A stretch of 64,000 bases of DNA from Fuscovulum blasticum DSM 2131 (GTDB taxonomy: Bacteria > Pseudomonadota > Alphaproteobacteria > Rhodobacterales > Rhodobacteraceae): the NCBI RefSeq assembly GCF_003034965.1, contig NZ_PZKE01000008.1, forward strand, positions 62,001-126,000, given 5' to 3'. Made by a program: the position numbers and the translations under genes. Below, piece by piece: positions 54,078 through 62,284 of this stretch (positions within the stretch are counted from its first letter, which is position 1; the number at the start of each line of letters is the position of its first letter). Under the pieces are notes generated by a model. It did no database searches, had not been told where the DNA came from, and worked only from the letters and a program-made list of their open reading frames with translations.

Positions 54078-54974
54078 ATGAGCACCTATGCAAACCTACC
54101 GGCACCCAGTCCCGAGCAGGGGCTGAACCGCTACATGCAGGAAATCCGCAAGTTTCCGTTGCTGGAGCCGGAAGAAGAATACATGCTGGCCAAGGCCTGG
54201 GCGGAACGCCAGGACCCGCAGGCCGCGCACCGGCTGGTGACCAGCCACCTGCGTCTGGCAGCCAAGATCGCCATGGGCTACCGCGGCTATGGCCTGCCGC
54301 AGGCCGAGGTGATTTCCGAGGCCAACGTCGGCCTGATGCAGGCGGTCAAGCGCTTCGATCCCGAACGCGGCTTCCGCCTTGCGACCTATGCGATGTGGTG
54401 GATCCGCGCCGCGATCCAGGAATACATCCTTCGGTCGTGGTCCCTTGTGAAGATGGGCACCACCAGCGCGCAGAAAAAGCTGTTCTTCAACCTGCGCAAG
54501 GCCAAGGCCAAGCTGGGCGCGCTGGAAGAAGGCGACCTGCGCCCGGAAAACGTGGCCCAGATCGCCAAGGATCTCAGCGTTACCGAGACCGAGGTGATCG
54601 AGATGAACCGCCGCCTGTCGGGCGGCGATGCCTCGCTGAACGCCACGGTCGGCAGCGATGGCGAAGGCGCCACGCAATGGCAGGACTGGCTTGAGGACGA
54701 AGACAGCGATCAGGCCGGCGCCTATGCAGAAAAGGATGAACTCGACATCCGCCGCGAGCTGCTGGCGCAGGCCATGTCGGTGCTGAACGACCGCGAAAAG
54801 GACGTGCTGATGCAGCGCCGCCTGGCGGATGAGCCGGTGACGCTGGAAGAGTTGTCGGAAAGCTACGGCGTCAGCCGTGAGCGTATCCGCCAGATCGAGG
54901 TGCGCGCCTTTGAAAAGCTGCAGGCGAAGATGCGCGAACTGGCCCGTGGCAAGGGCATGGTCGTGCCGGCCTGA
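54078..54974 (+). CDS. rpoH: Heat-shock sigma factor RpoH
   Basis: A 298-residue sigma factor. Sigma region 2: AHRLVTSHLRLAAKIAMGYR and FDPERGFRLATYAMWWIRAA; the RpoH box QKKLFFNLRKAKAKLG follows; region 4 (QRRLADEPVTLEELSESYG, SRERIRQIEVRAFEKLQ) binds the -35. The ATG at 54078 follows AAGGGGGGCAG. It directs transcription of chaperone and protease genes, and in this family also oxidative-stress genes. It is flanked by two strong hairpins. Confidence 0.96.
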   Translation: MSTYANLPAPSPEQGLNRYMQEIRKFPLLEPEEEYMLAKAWAERQDPQAAHRLVTSHLRLAAKIAMGYRGYGLPQAEVISEANVGLMQAVKRFDPERGFRLATYAMWWIRAAIQEYILRSWSLVKMGTTSAQKKLFFNLRKAKAKLGALEEGDLRPENVAQIAKDLSVTETEVIEMNRRLSGGDASLNATVGSDGEGATQWQDWLEDEDSDQAGAYAEKDELDIRRELLAQAMSVLNDREKDVLMQRRLADEPVTLEELSESYGVSRERIRQIEVRAFEKLQAKMRELARGKGMVVPA

Positions 54975-54994
54975 CGACCGCGCCTTCGGGTTCA

Positions 54995-55028
54995 GGTGTG
55001 GCGGTGGGGCGATCCGCACCGCCACACC
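54995..55028 (+). terminator. Hairpin after rpoH
   Basis: A perfect 12-bp stem (GGTGTGGCGGTG / CACCGCCACACC) with a ten-base loop begins 20 bases after the rpoH stop. There is no T-run, so it could end or protect the message. Confidence 0.5.
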
Positions 55029-55170
55029 GCGCCACCTGCCCAGCTTGATCGGTTTGCCTGCAATCTGGCCTTTGACGGGATGACGCCGCGTGGCGCGCAG
55101 CCGCATCCCGCCTTTTTGAATTGCCCGTCCGCCCCGCAGCCGATAGAGGCCGGGGCAGGGGGAACGCGCC

Positions 55171-55863
55171 ATGAAGATGACCGACACCTTTCTCAAACCG
55201 ATGCACCCGGAAGGCTACAAGTTCGTGGCCGCCTTTGCGGCGGCAACGCTGGTGCTGTTCTGGATCTGGGACCCGCTGGGCTGGATCGGCCTTGGGCTGA
55301 CGGTCTGGTGCTACTATTTCTTCCGCGACCCCAAGCGCGCGGTGCCGCAGAACGCGGGTCTGCTGGTCAGCCCCGCCGACGGGGTGGTCAGCCTGATCGG
55401 CCCCGCCGTGCCGCCCGAAGAGCTGGGCCTTGGTCCGGCCCCGCTGATGCGGGTCAGCGTCTTCATGTCGGTGTTCAACTGCCATGTGAACCGCGCCCCC
55501 ATTGCCGGCAAGGTGACGGCGGTGGCCTACCGGCCCGGGCTGTTCCTGAACGCTTCGCTTGACAAGGCATCGGCGGATAACGAACGCAACGCGCTTGCCA
55601 TCGAGATGGCCGATGGCCGCAAGATCGCCGTGGTGCAGATCGCCGGCCTGGTGGCCCGCCGCATTGTCTGCTGGACGAAACCTGGCCAGACCCTGCGCAC
55701 CGGCGAACGCTTCGGCCTGATCCGGTTCGGCAGCCGGCTGGATGTCTATCTGCCCGACGGGATCGAGTTGCAGGTTGCGCTTGGCCAGACCATGGTGGCC
55801 GGCGAAACCGTGATCGCCTCGCTGGGCGCGCAGCCGCCCGCCCGGGCCGCCCGGATGGAATAG
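55171..55863 (+). CDS. psd: Phosphatidylserine decarboxylase proenzyme
   Basis: A 230-residue protein of the short (PSD-A) class. It has two membrane-facing N-terminal helices (residues ~14-50), the segment [11 protein letters not shown] and the self-cleavage site in [13 protein letters not shown], where the Ser becomes the pyruvoyl cofactor. It makes phosphatidylethanolamine from phosphatidylserine. It is followed by pssA three bases on, an ordered pair for the two-step pathway. Confidence 0.95.
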   Translation: MKMTDTFLKPMHPEGYKFVAAFAAATLVLFWIWDPLGWIGLGLTVWCYYFFRDPKRAVPQNAGLLVSPADGVVSLIGPAVPPEELGLGPAPLMRVSVFMSVFNCHVNRAPIAGKVTAVAYRPGLFLNASLDKASADNERNALAIEMADGRKIAVVQIAGLVARRIVCWTKPGQTLRTGERFGLIRFGSRLDVYLPDGIELQVALGQTMVAGETVIASLGAQPPARAARME

Positions 55864-55866
55864 CCG

Positions 55867-56610
55867 ATGGACGACATCACCCCCGAAGAGCGTGACGACC
55901 AGCAGCTTCTGATCCTCAAGCTGCTGCCGAACCTGATCTCGATTCTGGCCCTGTGTTCGGGCCTGACGGCAATCCGGTTTGCCGTAACCGGCTATATCAG
56001 CCTTGCCGTGTTCCTGATCGCCCTTGCGGCGGCGCTGGACGGGCTGGACGGGCGGCTTGCGCGGATGCTGAAAAGCGAAAGCGCCATCGGGGCGGAACTG
56101 GATTCGCTGTGCGATTTCGTGAATTTCGGCGTGGTGCCGGGGCTGGTCCTGTATCTTTGGGGTCTGCGGACCGAGGTCAACATGGGCTGGATCGCCGTGC
56201 TGGTCTATGCGGTCTGCTGTATGCTGCGGCTGGCGCGGTTCAACGTCGGCAGTCGCAAGGCCGAACCGGCCGAACGCACTGTCTTCATCGGCGTGCCGTC
56301 ACCCGCGGGCGCCATGCTGGTGCTGCTGCCGATCTACCTGTCGCATGTCACCGCGTTTCACCTGCCCGCCCTTGCCGTTGCGGCCTGGATGGTGGGCATC
56401 GGCGCGCTGATGATCAGCCGCGTCCGCACCCCCAGCCTCAAGCGGGTGACCATCGCCGCCTCGCTGGCGCCGTTCGCGCTGGTCGGGGCCGTTGCGGTGA
56501 TCGCGGCCCTGATCACCTACCCATGGGTCACGCTCCTGGCGCTGTCGCTGGTCTATCTGGGGGCGATCCTGTCGCTGGCCATTGGCCTGACCGGCCGCAA
56601 GGTGACCTGA
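55867..56610 (+). CDS. pssA: CDP-diacylglycerol-serine O-phosphatidyltransferase
   Basis: A 247-residue membrane protein of the CDP-alcohol phosphatidyltransferase family: motif DGLDGRLARMLKSES then GAELDSLCD, which holds the metal-binding Asp residues. It makes phosphatidylserine, which Psd decarboxylates. About six to eight helices are predicted. The gene is co-transcribed with psd by spacing. Confidence 0.95.
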   Translation: MDDITPEERDDQQLLILKLLPNLISILALCSGLTAIRFAVTGYISLAVFLIALAAALDGLDGRLARMLKSESAIGAELDSLCDFVNFGVVPGLVLYLWGLRTEVNMGWIAVLVYAVCCMLRLARFNVGSRKAEPAERTVFIGVPSPAGAMLVLLPIYLSHVTAFHLPALAVAAWMVGIGALMISRVRTPSLKRVTIAASLAPFALVGAVAVIAALITYPWVTLLALSLVYLGAILSLAIGLTGRKVT

Positions 56611-56677
56611 CGACGCAGGCTTGCCCGTCGCGGCGACACGTCCTAGGTTCCTCCTCTACCTGAGGGGGAGACAGGCG

Positions 56678-57679
56678 ATGAAGACCATCCGTTGGGGCAT
56701 TCTGGGCGCGGCACGGTTTGCCCGCCAGCATATGGCGCCGGCCATCCATGCTGCGGAAGGTGCCGAGCTGGTGGCCCTGGCCACATCGGACCCGGCCAAG
56801 GCCGAGGGGTTTCAGGCCTTCTGCCCGGGCTTGCGGCGGCATGACAGCTATGACGCGCTGCTGGCGGACCCGGCGATCGACGCCGTCTACATCCCGCTGC
56901 CCAACCATCTTCATGTCGAATGGACGCTGAAGGCCATCGCCGCCGGCAAGCATGTGCTGACCGAAAAACCCATCGCGCTGCGGGCGGGGGAAATTGACCA
57001 GTTGATCGCGGCGCGCGACCGGGCGGGTCTTCTGGTGGCCGAGGCCTACATGATTGTCCATCACCCGCAATGGCAGCGCGCGCGTGACTGGATTCAGGCG
57101 GGCGAGATCGGCGAGATCGTCCATGCCGATGCGCAGTTCAGCTTCCGCCTGACCGACATGGACAATATCCGCAACCGCCCCGAAGCAGCGGGCGGGTCGC
57201 TGCGCGACATCGGGGTCTATACCTTCGGATCGGTCCGCTTCGCGGCGGGGGCGGAACCCGACCGGATCGAATCCCGGCTGATCCGCGACAATGGCATCGA
57301 CAGCTTCGCCCATGTCTTCGGCACCATGAAGCCCGCCAATGCGGCCCTTGGGGCAGGGTTCACCTATGCGTCGACAACCTCGATGCGGGCCTACAACCGC
57401 CAGGTTGTCACCGTGCAGGGCACCAAGGGCATGGTCCGTGTTGAAGGCGGACCGTTCAACGCCAACATCAACGATCTGGCCAGGGTCGAGCTGCATGTTC
57501 AGGGCAACCGTGTCATCACGGATCGCTTTCCCGGCCTGAACCAGTATAAACTTCAGGTTGAGGCCTTCGGTCGTACGGTTCGCGAAGGTGCGCCCTATGA
57601 CTGCCCGCTTGAGTTCAGCCGGGGAACGCAGGCCATGATGGATCGGGTATTCGATGTCGCAGTGGACTTTGCCGTCTGA
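56678..57679 (+). CDS. Gfo/Idh/MocA-family oxidoreductase
   Basis: A 333-residue protein; the ATG at 56678 follows GAGGGGGAGACAGGCG. Rossmann opening IRWGILGAARFARQHMAPAI, lysine motif TEKPIALRAGEI, and a C-terminal region with GGSLRDIGVYT as usual. The sugar substrate is unknown. It is distinct from the paralogue at 36703 and has no sugar-locus neighbour. Confidence 0.9.
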   Translation: MKTIRWGILGAARFARQHMAPAIHAAEGAELVALATSDPAKAEGFQAFCPGLRRHDSYDALLADPAIDAVYIPLPNHLHVEWTLKAIAAGKHVLTEKPIALRAGEIDQLIAARDRAGLLVAEAYMIVHHPQWQRARDWIQAGEIGEIVHADAQFSFRLTDMDNIRNRPEAAGGSLRDIGVYTFGSVRFAAGAEPDRIESRLIRDNGIDSFAHVFGTMKPANAALGAGFTYASTTSMRAYNRQVVTVQGTKGMVRVEGGPFNANINDLARVELHVQGNRVITDRFPGLNQYKLQVEAFGRTVREGAPYDCPLEFSRGTQAMMDRVFDVAVDFAV

Positions 57680-57775
57680 AATCGTAGAACCACGCAAGGA
57701 CCGCGGAACCGGGGGCCTCTGTCCGTCGCTTCCGTTCCGCATTGTGACATGCCTTTGCAGGGTAAGAGGTCAGCC

Positions 57776-58606
57776 GTGGCCGAAGTAACGTCTTGCACGA
57801 CAAGCAGCGGGGGCGATGGAACCGCGCGGCAAACGCCCTTTTTCGGTGGTGACGAAAGAACGACGGCGGCCATTGCCGCCGAAGTGATCCATCGCGTTGC
57901 CGAACAAGCCCGCGAAAGCCGTTCGGCCAGGGCCCGGGTTTCGCCGGCCGAGATCGAGGATCTGGCGCAGGCCCTGCTGTTGCCCGATGAGGGGGTGGCA
58001 GCCGGGCTTGTGCGCGACAGCCGTCTGCGTGGCCTGTCGCCTGATGACCTGTATCACGGGCTGGTGGCGGGGGCGGTCAAGGTGATCGGCAGCGCCTGGG
58101 CGAATGACGAAATCGTCCTGACCGATGTGGTGCGCGCGTCAACCCGCGTCTGGGGCATCATGCGCGACCTGCGCGAAGCCTTTGTCCGCGTCACCGATCA
58201 GGTGCCCGGCCAAAGCGCGGTGTTCGCGCTGTGTCCGGACGAATGTCACACCATCGGCATGACGATGACCGCCGACGACCTGCGCCGCCGGGGATGGAAC
58301 ATCGAGCTTCTGGTTGGCTATGACCGCGCCTCGCTTGTGGAACGGCTTGAGGCGATGGCCCCCGCCACCGTGGCGCTAGCCGGCACGATGACCGATCTTG
58401 CCCTGCCCCTGGCGCGGACAGTGGTGGCGTTGCGCGCGCAGTTGCCCAGCGTCTGGGTGATGATCGGGGGCGATATAACCCGGACGGTTCCCGACCTGCT
58501 GGCGGCGACCGGGGCCGATGCCGTGGCAAATTCCGCCGATGAGGCCGAAGTGCTGATGCTGGCCCGCATGGCCGATCTGGCCGCGCGCCGGGCAAACCTG
58601 ATCTGA
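57776..58606 (+). CDS. Cobalamin-binding regulator of the PpaA/AerR type
   Basis: A 276-residue soluble protein. The GTG at 57776 is preferred because AAGAGG precedes it; an ATG at 57749 is in frame but lacks a ribosome site. The N-terminal half is helical (a cobalamin-cap-like region); the C-terminal half (~150-270) is a B12-binding-like fold with CPDECHTIGMTMTADDLRR, where the His (about residue 158) fits the DxHxxG cobalt-binding position with Glu replacing Asp. PpaA/AerR proteins use B12 or haem to sense light or oxygen. No photosynthesis gene is seen here. Confidence 0.75.
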   Translation: MAEVTSCTTSSGGDGTARQTPFFGGDERTTAAIAAEVIHRVAEQARESRSARARVSPAEIEDLAQALLLPDEGVAAGLVRDSRLRGLSPDDLYHGLVAGAVKVIGSAWANDEIVLTDVVRASTRVWGIMRDLREAFVRVTDQVPGQSAVFALCPDECHTIGMTMTADDLRRRGWNIELLVGYDRASLVERLEAMAPATVALAGTMTDLALPLARTVVALRAQLPSVWVMIGGDITRTVPDLLAATGADAVANSADEAEVLMLARMADLAARRANLI

Positions 58607-58608
58607 GC

Positions 58609-59790
58609 CTAGTCGGGCAGCGTTTCGGCCAGATAGCGCATCATGTTGCCGCCCATGATCTTGGCGATGGTCGCCTCGGTCATGCCCTTGCGCAGCAGCG
58701 CATCGGTCAGGCTGGCCAACTGGCCCGAGTCCAGCGGCGTGGTCACGGCCCCGTCGAAATCGGACCCGAGCGAGACATGATCCTCGCCCAGCAGGGCCGC
58801 GGCGGCGGCGATGCTGTCGGCGATGGCATCGACCGTCTTGCCGCAGGTCACCTCTTCCCAATAGCCGATGCCGACCAGCCCGCCGCTGGCCGCCACCCCC
58901 TGCAGGATGTCATCGGCAAAGTTCCGGGGGCTTTCGCAATGCGACCGGATGCCGGTGTGGCTGACGATCGGCCGCGCGTCGGGAAGCGCCAACACCTCGC
59001 GCGCCATCGCGGGCGAGGCATGGGCCAGGTCGATCACCATCTGATGCGCGATCAGGTAATCCACCACCTCGTGGCCAAAGGGCGTCAGCCCGGCGCCTTC
59101 CGCCCCTGCCTCGCCATGCAGCGACCCGCCCAGTTCGTTGTCGAAGAAATGCGTCAGCCCGATCAGGCGGAATCCGGCCGCCCGCATCCTGTCCAGATTC
59201 TCGATGCGGCCCGCCAGCGCATGAGCGCCTTCCGCCCCCAGCAGGCCCCCCACCACCGTGGCCCCCGCGGCCCGGTCGGCCAGCAGCCGGGCCAGATCGC
59301 CCTTGGTCAGGATCACCCGCAACTCCTCGGGCGCGGCCTCGGCAGTGGCCGTCAGCGCCTCGGCCTGCACCAGCGCGCGTTCGGACAGATCGAACCAGCT
59401 TCGCAACGGGCGGGCCTGCGCGATGAAGAGCAGGGTGATGTTGTCCCCGGCTTCGGCTGAATTGTGTTCGTAATTCTGGCCCTTGGGGCTTTTGGTGACG
59501 GTGGTGAACACCTGCAGCGCCACGTTCCCGTCGCGCAGGCGGGGCAGATCGACATGGCCCCGGTCCGACCTTTGCCGCAGGTCACGGTCCCACAGCAGCG
59601 CGTCGGAATGCCAGTCGCCGATCACCAGCCGCTTGTGCAGCGCCAGCGCCGCCTCGGACGGGGCCGGTGCGCCGGGCAGGGTGGCGTTCTGCCCACGTTC
59701 AGCCATGCCGGGCGCAATGCCGAAGAACCCCGCCGCCCCGGCGACGACAACCACACCCGCGCCGATGGCAAACTTGCGTTTCCAGCCCAT
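58609..59790 (-). CDS. Membrane dipeptidase (M19 family)
   Basis: A 393-residue protein with an N-terminal membrane anchor or signal (KFAIGAGVVVVAGAAGFFGI, residues ~5-24). The metal-site segments are IGDWHSDALLWDRD (HxD), LIGLTHFFDNELGGS, IDLAHASP and SHTGIRSHCESPRNFADD. It hydrolyses dipeptides, including those with D-residues, on the periplasmic side. It is a single gene with a convergent neighbour. Confidence 0.93.
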   Translation of the reverse strand: MGWKRKFAIGAGVVVVAGAAGFFGIAPGMAERGQNATLPGAPAPSEAALALHKRLVIGDWHSDALLWDRDLRQRSDRGHVDLPRLRDGNVALQVFTTVTKSPKGQNYEHNSAEAGDNITLLFIAQARPLRSWFDLSERALVQAEALTATAEAAPEELRVILTKGDLARLLADRAAGATVVGGLLGAEGAHALAGRIENLDRMRAAGFRLIGLTHFFDNELGGSLHGEAGAEGAGLTPFGHEVVDYLIAHQMVIDLAHASPAMAREVLALPDARPIVSHTGIRSHCESPRNFADDILQGVAASGGLVGIGYWEEVTCGKTVDAIADSIAAAAALLGEDHVSLGSDFDGAVTTPLDSGQLASLTDALLRKGMTEATIAKIMGGNMMRYLAETLPD

Positions 59791-59857
59791 GCGATCCTCC
59801 CTGATCCGGCCGTCAGGCTAACGGCGCCCGGCAGGCGAGGCAAATCGCGACGTAACG

Positions 59858-60337
59858 TCAGACATCCAGGGGCAGGAACAGGATATGCTGCTGCCCCCTG
59901 TCGCCACCATGATAGATCCCGCCGTCATCGCGCCACCCGGCCTTGAGATAGCCCGCCCGTGCCCGGGTATTGCGCAGATTGACCGTCAGCACCAACCGGC
60001 GGAAGCCGGGATAGGACGCGCGCACCAGATCGGGCAGGGCGGTCAGCAGCGCGCGGCCGATGCCGCGCCCCTCATGGGCGGGATCGACCAGAACCCCGCG
60101 CAGCCCCAGATCGCCCGCGCGGGCAAAGTCATGGCGCGGTGCGTCGGCATAACCGCGGTCCAGCTTGAACATGCCGACCACCGCGCCGTCCTCCTCGATG
60201 GCATAGAGGTCCAGCAGGGGGTCGGTCTCCGCTGCGGCATAAGCCCCGTCGCGGACAAAGGTTTCTTGCCCCGGTGCGGGCCGCAGATGCGCCACCCGCC
60301 GCCTTTCGGCGGCGGACAGGGCGACCAGACGGATCAC
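59858..60337 (-). CDS. GNAT acetyltransferase
   Basis: A 159-residue protein with the acetyl-CoA site DPAHEGRGIGRALLTALPD and the following strand RLVLTVNLRNTRARAGYLKA. The N-terminal ~40 residues are shorter than RimI-type enzymes. The substrate is unknown. Its start overlaps the oligoendopeptidase stop (four bases), so it is translated with pepF. Confidence 0.88.
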   Translation of the reverse strand: MIRLVALSAAERRRVAHLRPAPGQETFVRDGAYAAAETDPLLDLYAIEEDGAVVGMFKLDRGYADAPRHDFARAGDLGLRGVLVDPAHEGRGIGRALLTALPDLVRASYPGFRRLVLTVNLRNTRARAGYLKAGWRDDGGIYHGGDRGQQHILFLPLDV

Positions 60338-62157
60338 TCCAGCGCTTCCAGCTCGTCGATGAAGCCCGCGATCATGTTCAGCCCCTTGTCCCAGAACGAC
60401 GGGTCCGACAGGTCCAGCCCGAAGGGGGCCAGCAATTCCTTGTGGTGCTTCGACCCGCCCGCCTTGAGCATCTCGAAATACTTGTCCTGGAACCCCGGCA
60501 GCCCGGATTCGTAGGCCGCATACAGCGCGTTCACCAGCCCGTCGCCGAAGGCATAGGCATAGACGTAGAAGGGCGAATGCACGAAATGCGGGATGTAGGC
60601 CCAGAAGGTTTCATACCCGTCCATGAAGTCGAAGGCATCGCCAAGGGACTGCGCCTGAACGCTCATCCACAGGGCGTTGATGTCGTCGGGGGTCAGCTCG
60701 CCCTCGGCCCGTGCCGCGTGCAGCTTGCATTCGAAATCGTAGAAGGCGATCTGGCGCACGACCGTATTGATCATGTCCTCGACCTTGCCGGCCAGCAGGG
60801 TCTTCTTCTCGGCCGGGGTCTTCGCTTCGTTCAGCAGCTTGCGGAAGGTCAGCATCTCGCCGAAGACGCTGGCCGTCTCGGCCAGGGTCAGCGGCGTGGC
60901 CGACAGCAATTCGCCCTGACCCGCCGCCAGCACCTGATGCACGCCGTGGCCCAGTTCATGCGCCAGCGTCATCACATCGCGCGGCTTGCCCAGATAGTTC
61001 AGCATCACATAGGGATGGACGGTCGTCACGGTGGGGTGCGCAAAGGCCCCCGGCGCTTTGCCCGGCTTGACCCCCGCATCAATCCAGCCCTTCTTGAAGA
61101 ACGGCGCCGCCAGATCCGCCATCCGCGGATCAAAGGCCGCATAGGCCTCGGTCACCGTCTTTTCGGCGCTGGCCCAGTCCACCGTCTTCGGCGTCTCGAT
61201 CGGCAGCGGTGCGTTGCGGTCCCAGACCTGCAACCTGTCCAGCCCCATCCATTTCGCCTTCAGCCGGTAGTAGCGGTGCGACAGTTTCGGATAGGCGGCC
61301 ACCACGGCATTGCGCAGTGCCTCCACCACCTCGGGCTCGACATGGTTCGACAGGTGGCGGCCGTATTGCGGGCTGGGCATCTTGCGCCAGCGGTCGTGGA
61401 TTTCCTTTTCCTTCGCCAGCGTGTTGTGGACGCGCGCGAACAGCTTGATGTTGCGGTCAAAGACCGCCGCCAGTGCCCGCGCCGCCGCCTCTCGCCGGGG
61501 CCGTTCCGGGTCGGTCAGCAGGTTCAGCGTGGCTTCCAGGTTCAGCTCTTCCGGCTCGCCTTCAACCGCGAACATCAGCCCTGCCATGGTCTCGTCGAAC
61601 AGCTTGTTCCAGGCGCTGGCCCCGACCACGCTTTCGTCATGCAGGAACCGCTCCAGCTCGTCCGACAACTGGTGCGGCCGCATCGCCCGCAGCCGGTCGA
61701 ACACCGGCCTGTAGCGCGCAAGATCGCCATTCGCCGCCAGCAGCCGCGCCAGATGGTCATCGTCCAGGCGGTTGAACTCAAGGCTCCAAAACACCAGCGC
61801 GGTCGTGGCATCGGTCACCCGGCCCTCGGCATCGGCCATGAACTTGGCCCGCTCGCTGTCCATGGTGTTCTGATAGTAGCGCAGCCCGGCATAGGACATG
61901 ATCCGCCCGGCGGTCACGTCGATCTGCTCATAATCCTGCACCGCCTTCAGCAGCCCCGCCGCATCCAGCCCGGCCAGCTTGCCTTCATAGGTTGCCGCGA
62001 ACGCGGCGCAGGCCTTCCCCAGCCACTCCATGTCGGCGGCGAATTCCGGTGCGTCGGGCGCCTTGTAAAGATCGGTCAGATCCCATTCGGGCAACTTCCC
62101 GAAGCCCCCGCCAGAGGCATTGGCATCGAAGACAGGGCGGGACAGGGGAAGGGTCAT
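60334..62157 (-). CDS. pepF: Oligoendopeptidase F (M3 family)
   Basis: A 607-residue protein; the ATG at 62155-62157, preceded by AAAGGAA, is chosen over the in-frame ATG at 62188-62190, which has no ribosome site. The zinc motif is TLAHELGHGVHQVL near residue 400, the later GETASVFGE-like segment ETASVFGEML supplies the third ligand, and FHSPFYVYAY-like HSPFYVYAYAFG is the substrate pocket. It cleaves short peptides in the cytoplasm. Confidence 0.94.
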   Translation of the reverse strand: MTLPLSRPVFDANASGGGFGKLPEWDLTDLYKAPDAPEFAADMEWLGKACAAFAATYEGKLAGLDAAGLLKAVQDYEQIDVTAGRIMSYAGLRYYQNTMDSERAKFMADAEGRVTDATTALVFWSLEFNRLDDDHLARLLAANGDLARYRPVFDRLRAMRPHQLSDELERFLHDESVVGASAWNKLFDETMAGLMFAVEGEPEELNLEATLNLLTDPERPRREAAARALAAVFDRNIKLFARVHNTLAKEKEIHDRWRKMPSPQYGRHLSNHVEPEVVEALRNAVVAAYPKLSHRYYRLKAKWMGLDRLQVWDRNAPLPIETPKTVDWASAEKTVTEAYAAFDPRMADLAAPFFKKGWIDAGVKPGKAPGAFAHPTVTTVHPYVMLNYLGKPRDVMTLAHELGHGVHQVLAAGQGELLSATPLTLAETASVFGEMLTFRKLLNEAKTPAEKKTLLAGKVEDMINTVVRQIAFYDFECKLHAARAEGELTPDDINALWMSVQAQSLGDAFDFMDGYETFWAYIPHFVHSPFYVYAYAFGDGLVNALYAAYESGLPGFQDKYFEMLKAGGSKHHKELLAPFGLDLSDPSFWDKGLNMIAGFIDELEALE

Positions 62158-62227
62158 CGCGGAATTCCTTTGATCGGCGTTGTCCGTCATCTAGGCGCGC
62201 GACCCGCCTGCCTGCAACCCTTCTGCC

Positions 62228-62284
62228 CTTTCATCTGTCTTCAAATATCCTCGGGGGGTGCGGGGGGCAGACGGCCCCCCGCCG
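62228..62284. repeat. Dispersed intergenic element (overlaps ligase end)
   Basis: TCAAATATCCTCGGGGGGTG is followed by a G/C hairpin CGGGGGG-CAGACGG-CCCCCCG (62261-62281). It matches the elements at 19842 and 39091. The minus strand of this element encodes the last ~14 residues and the stop codon of the DNA ligase. Confidence 0.65.

Noticed and set aside
57749-57775. ATG at 57749 as the start of the cobalamin-binding regulator
   Set aside because: No ribosome site precedes it, whereas the GTG at 57776 has AAGAGG at suitable spacing. The choice is not certain.
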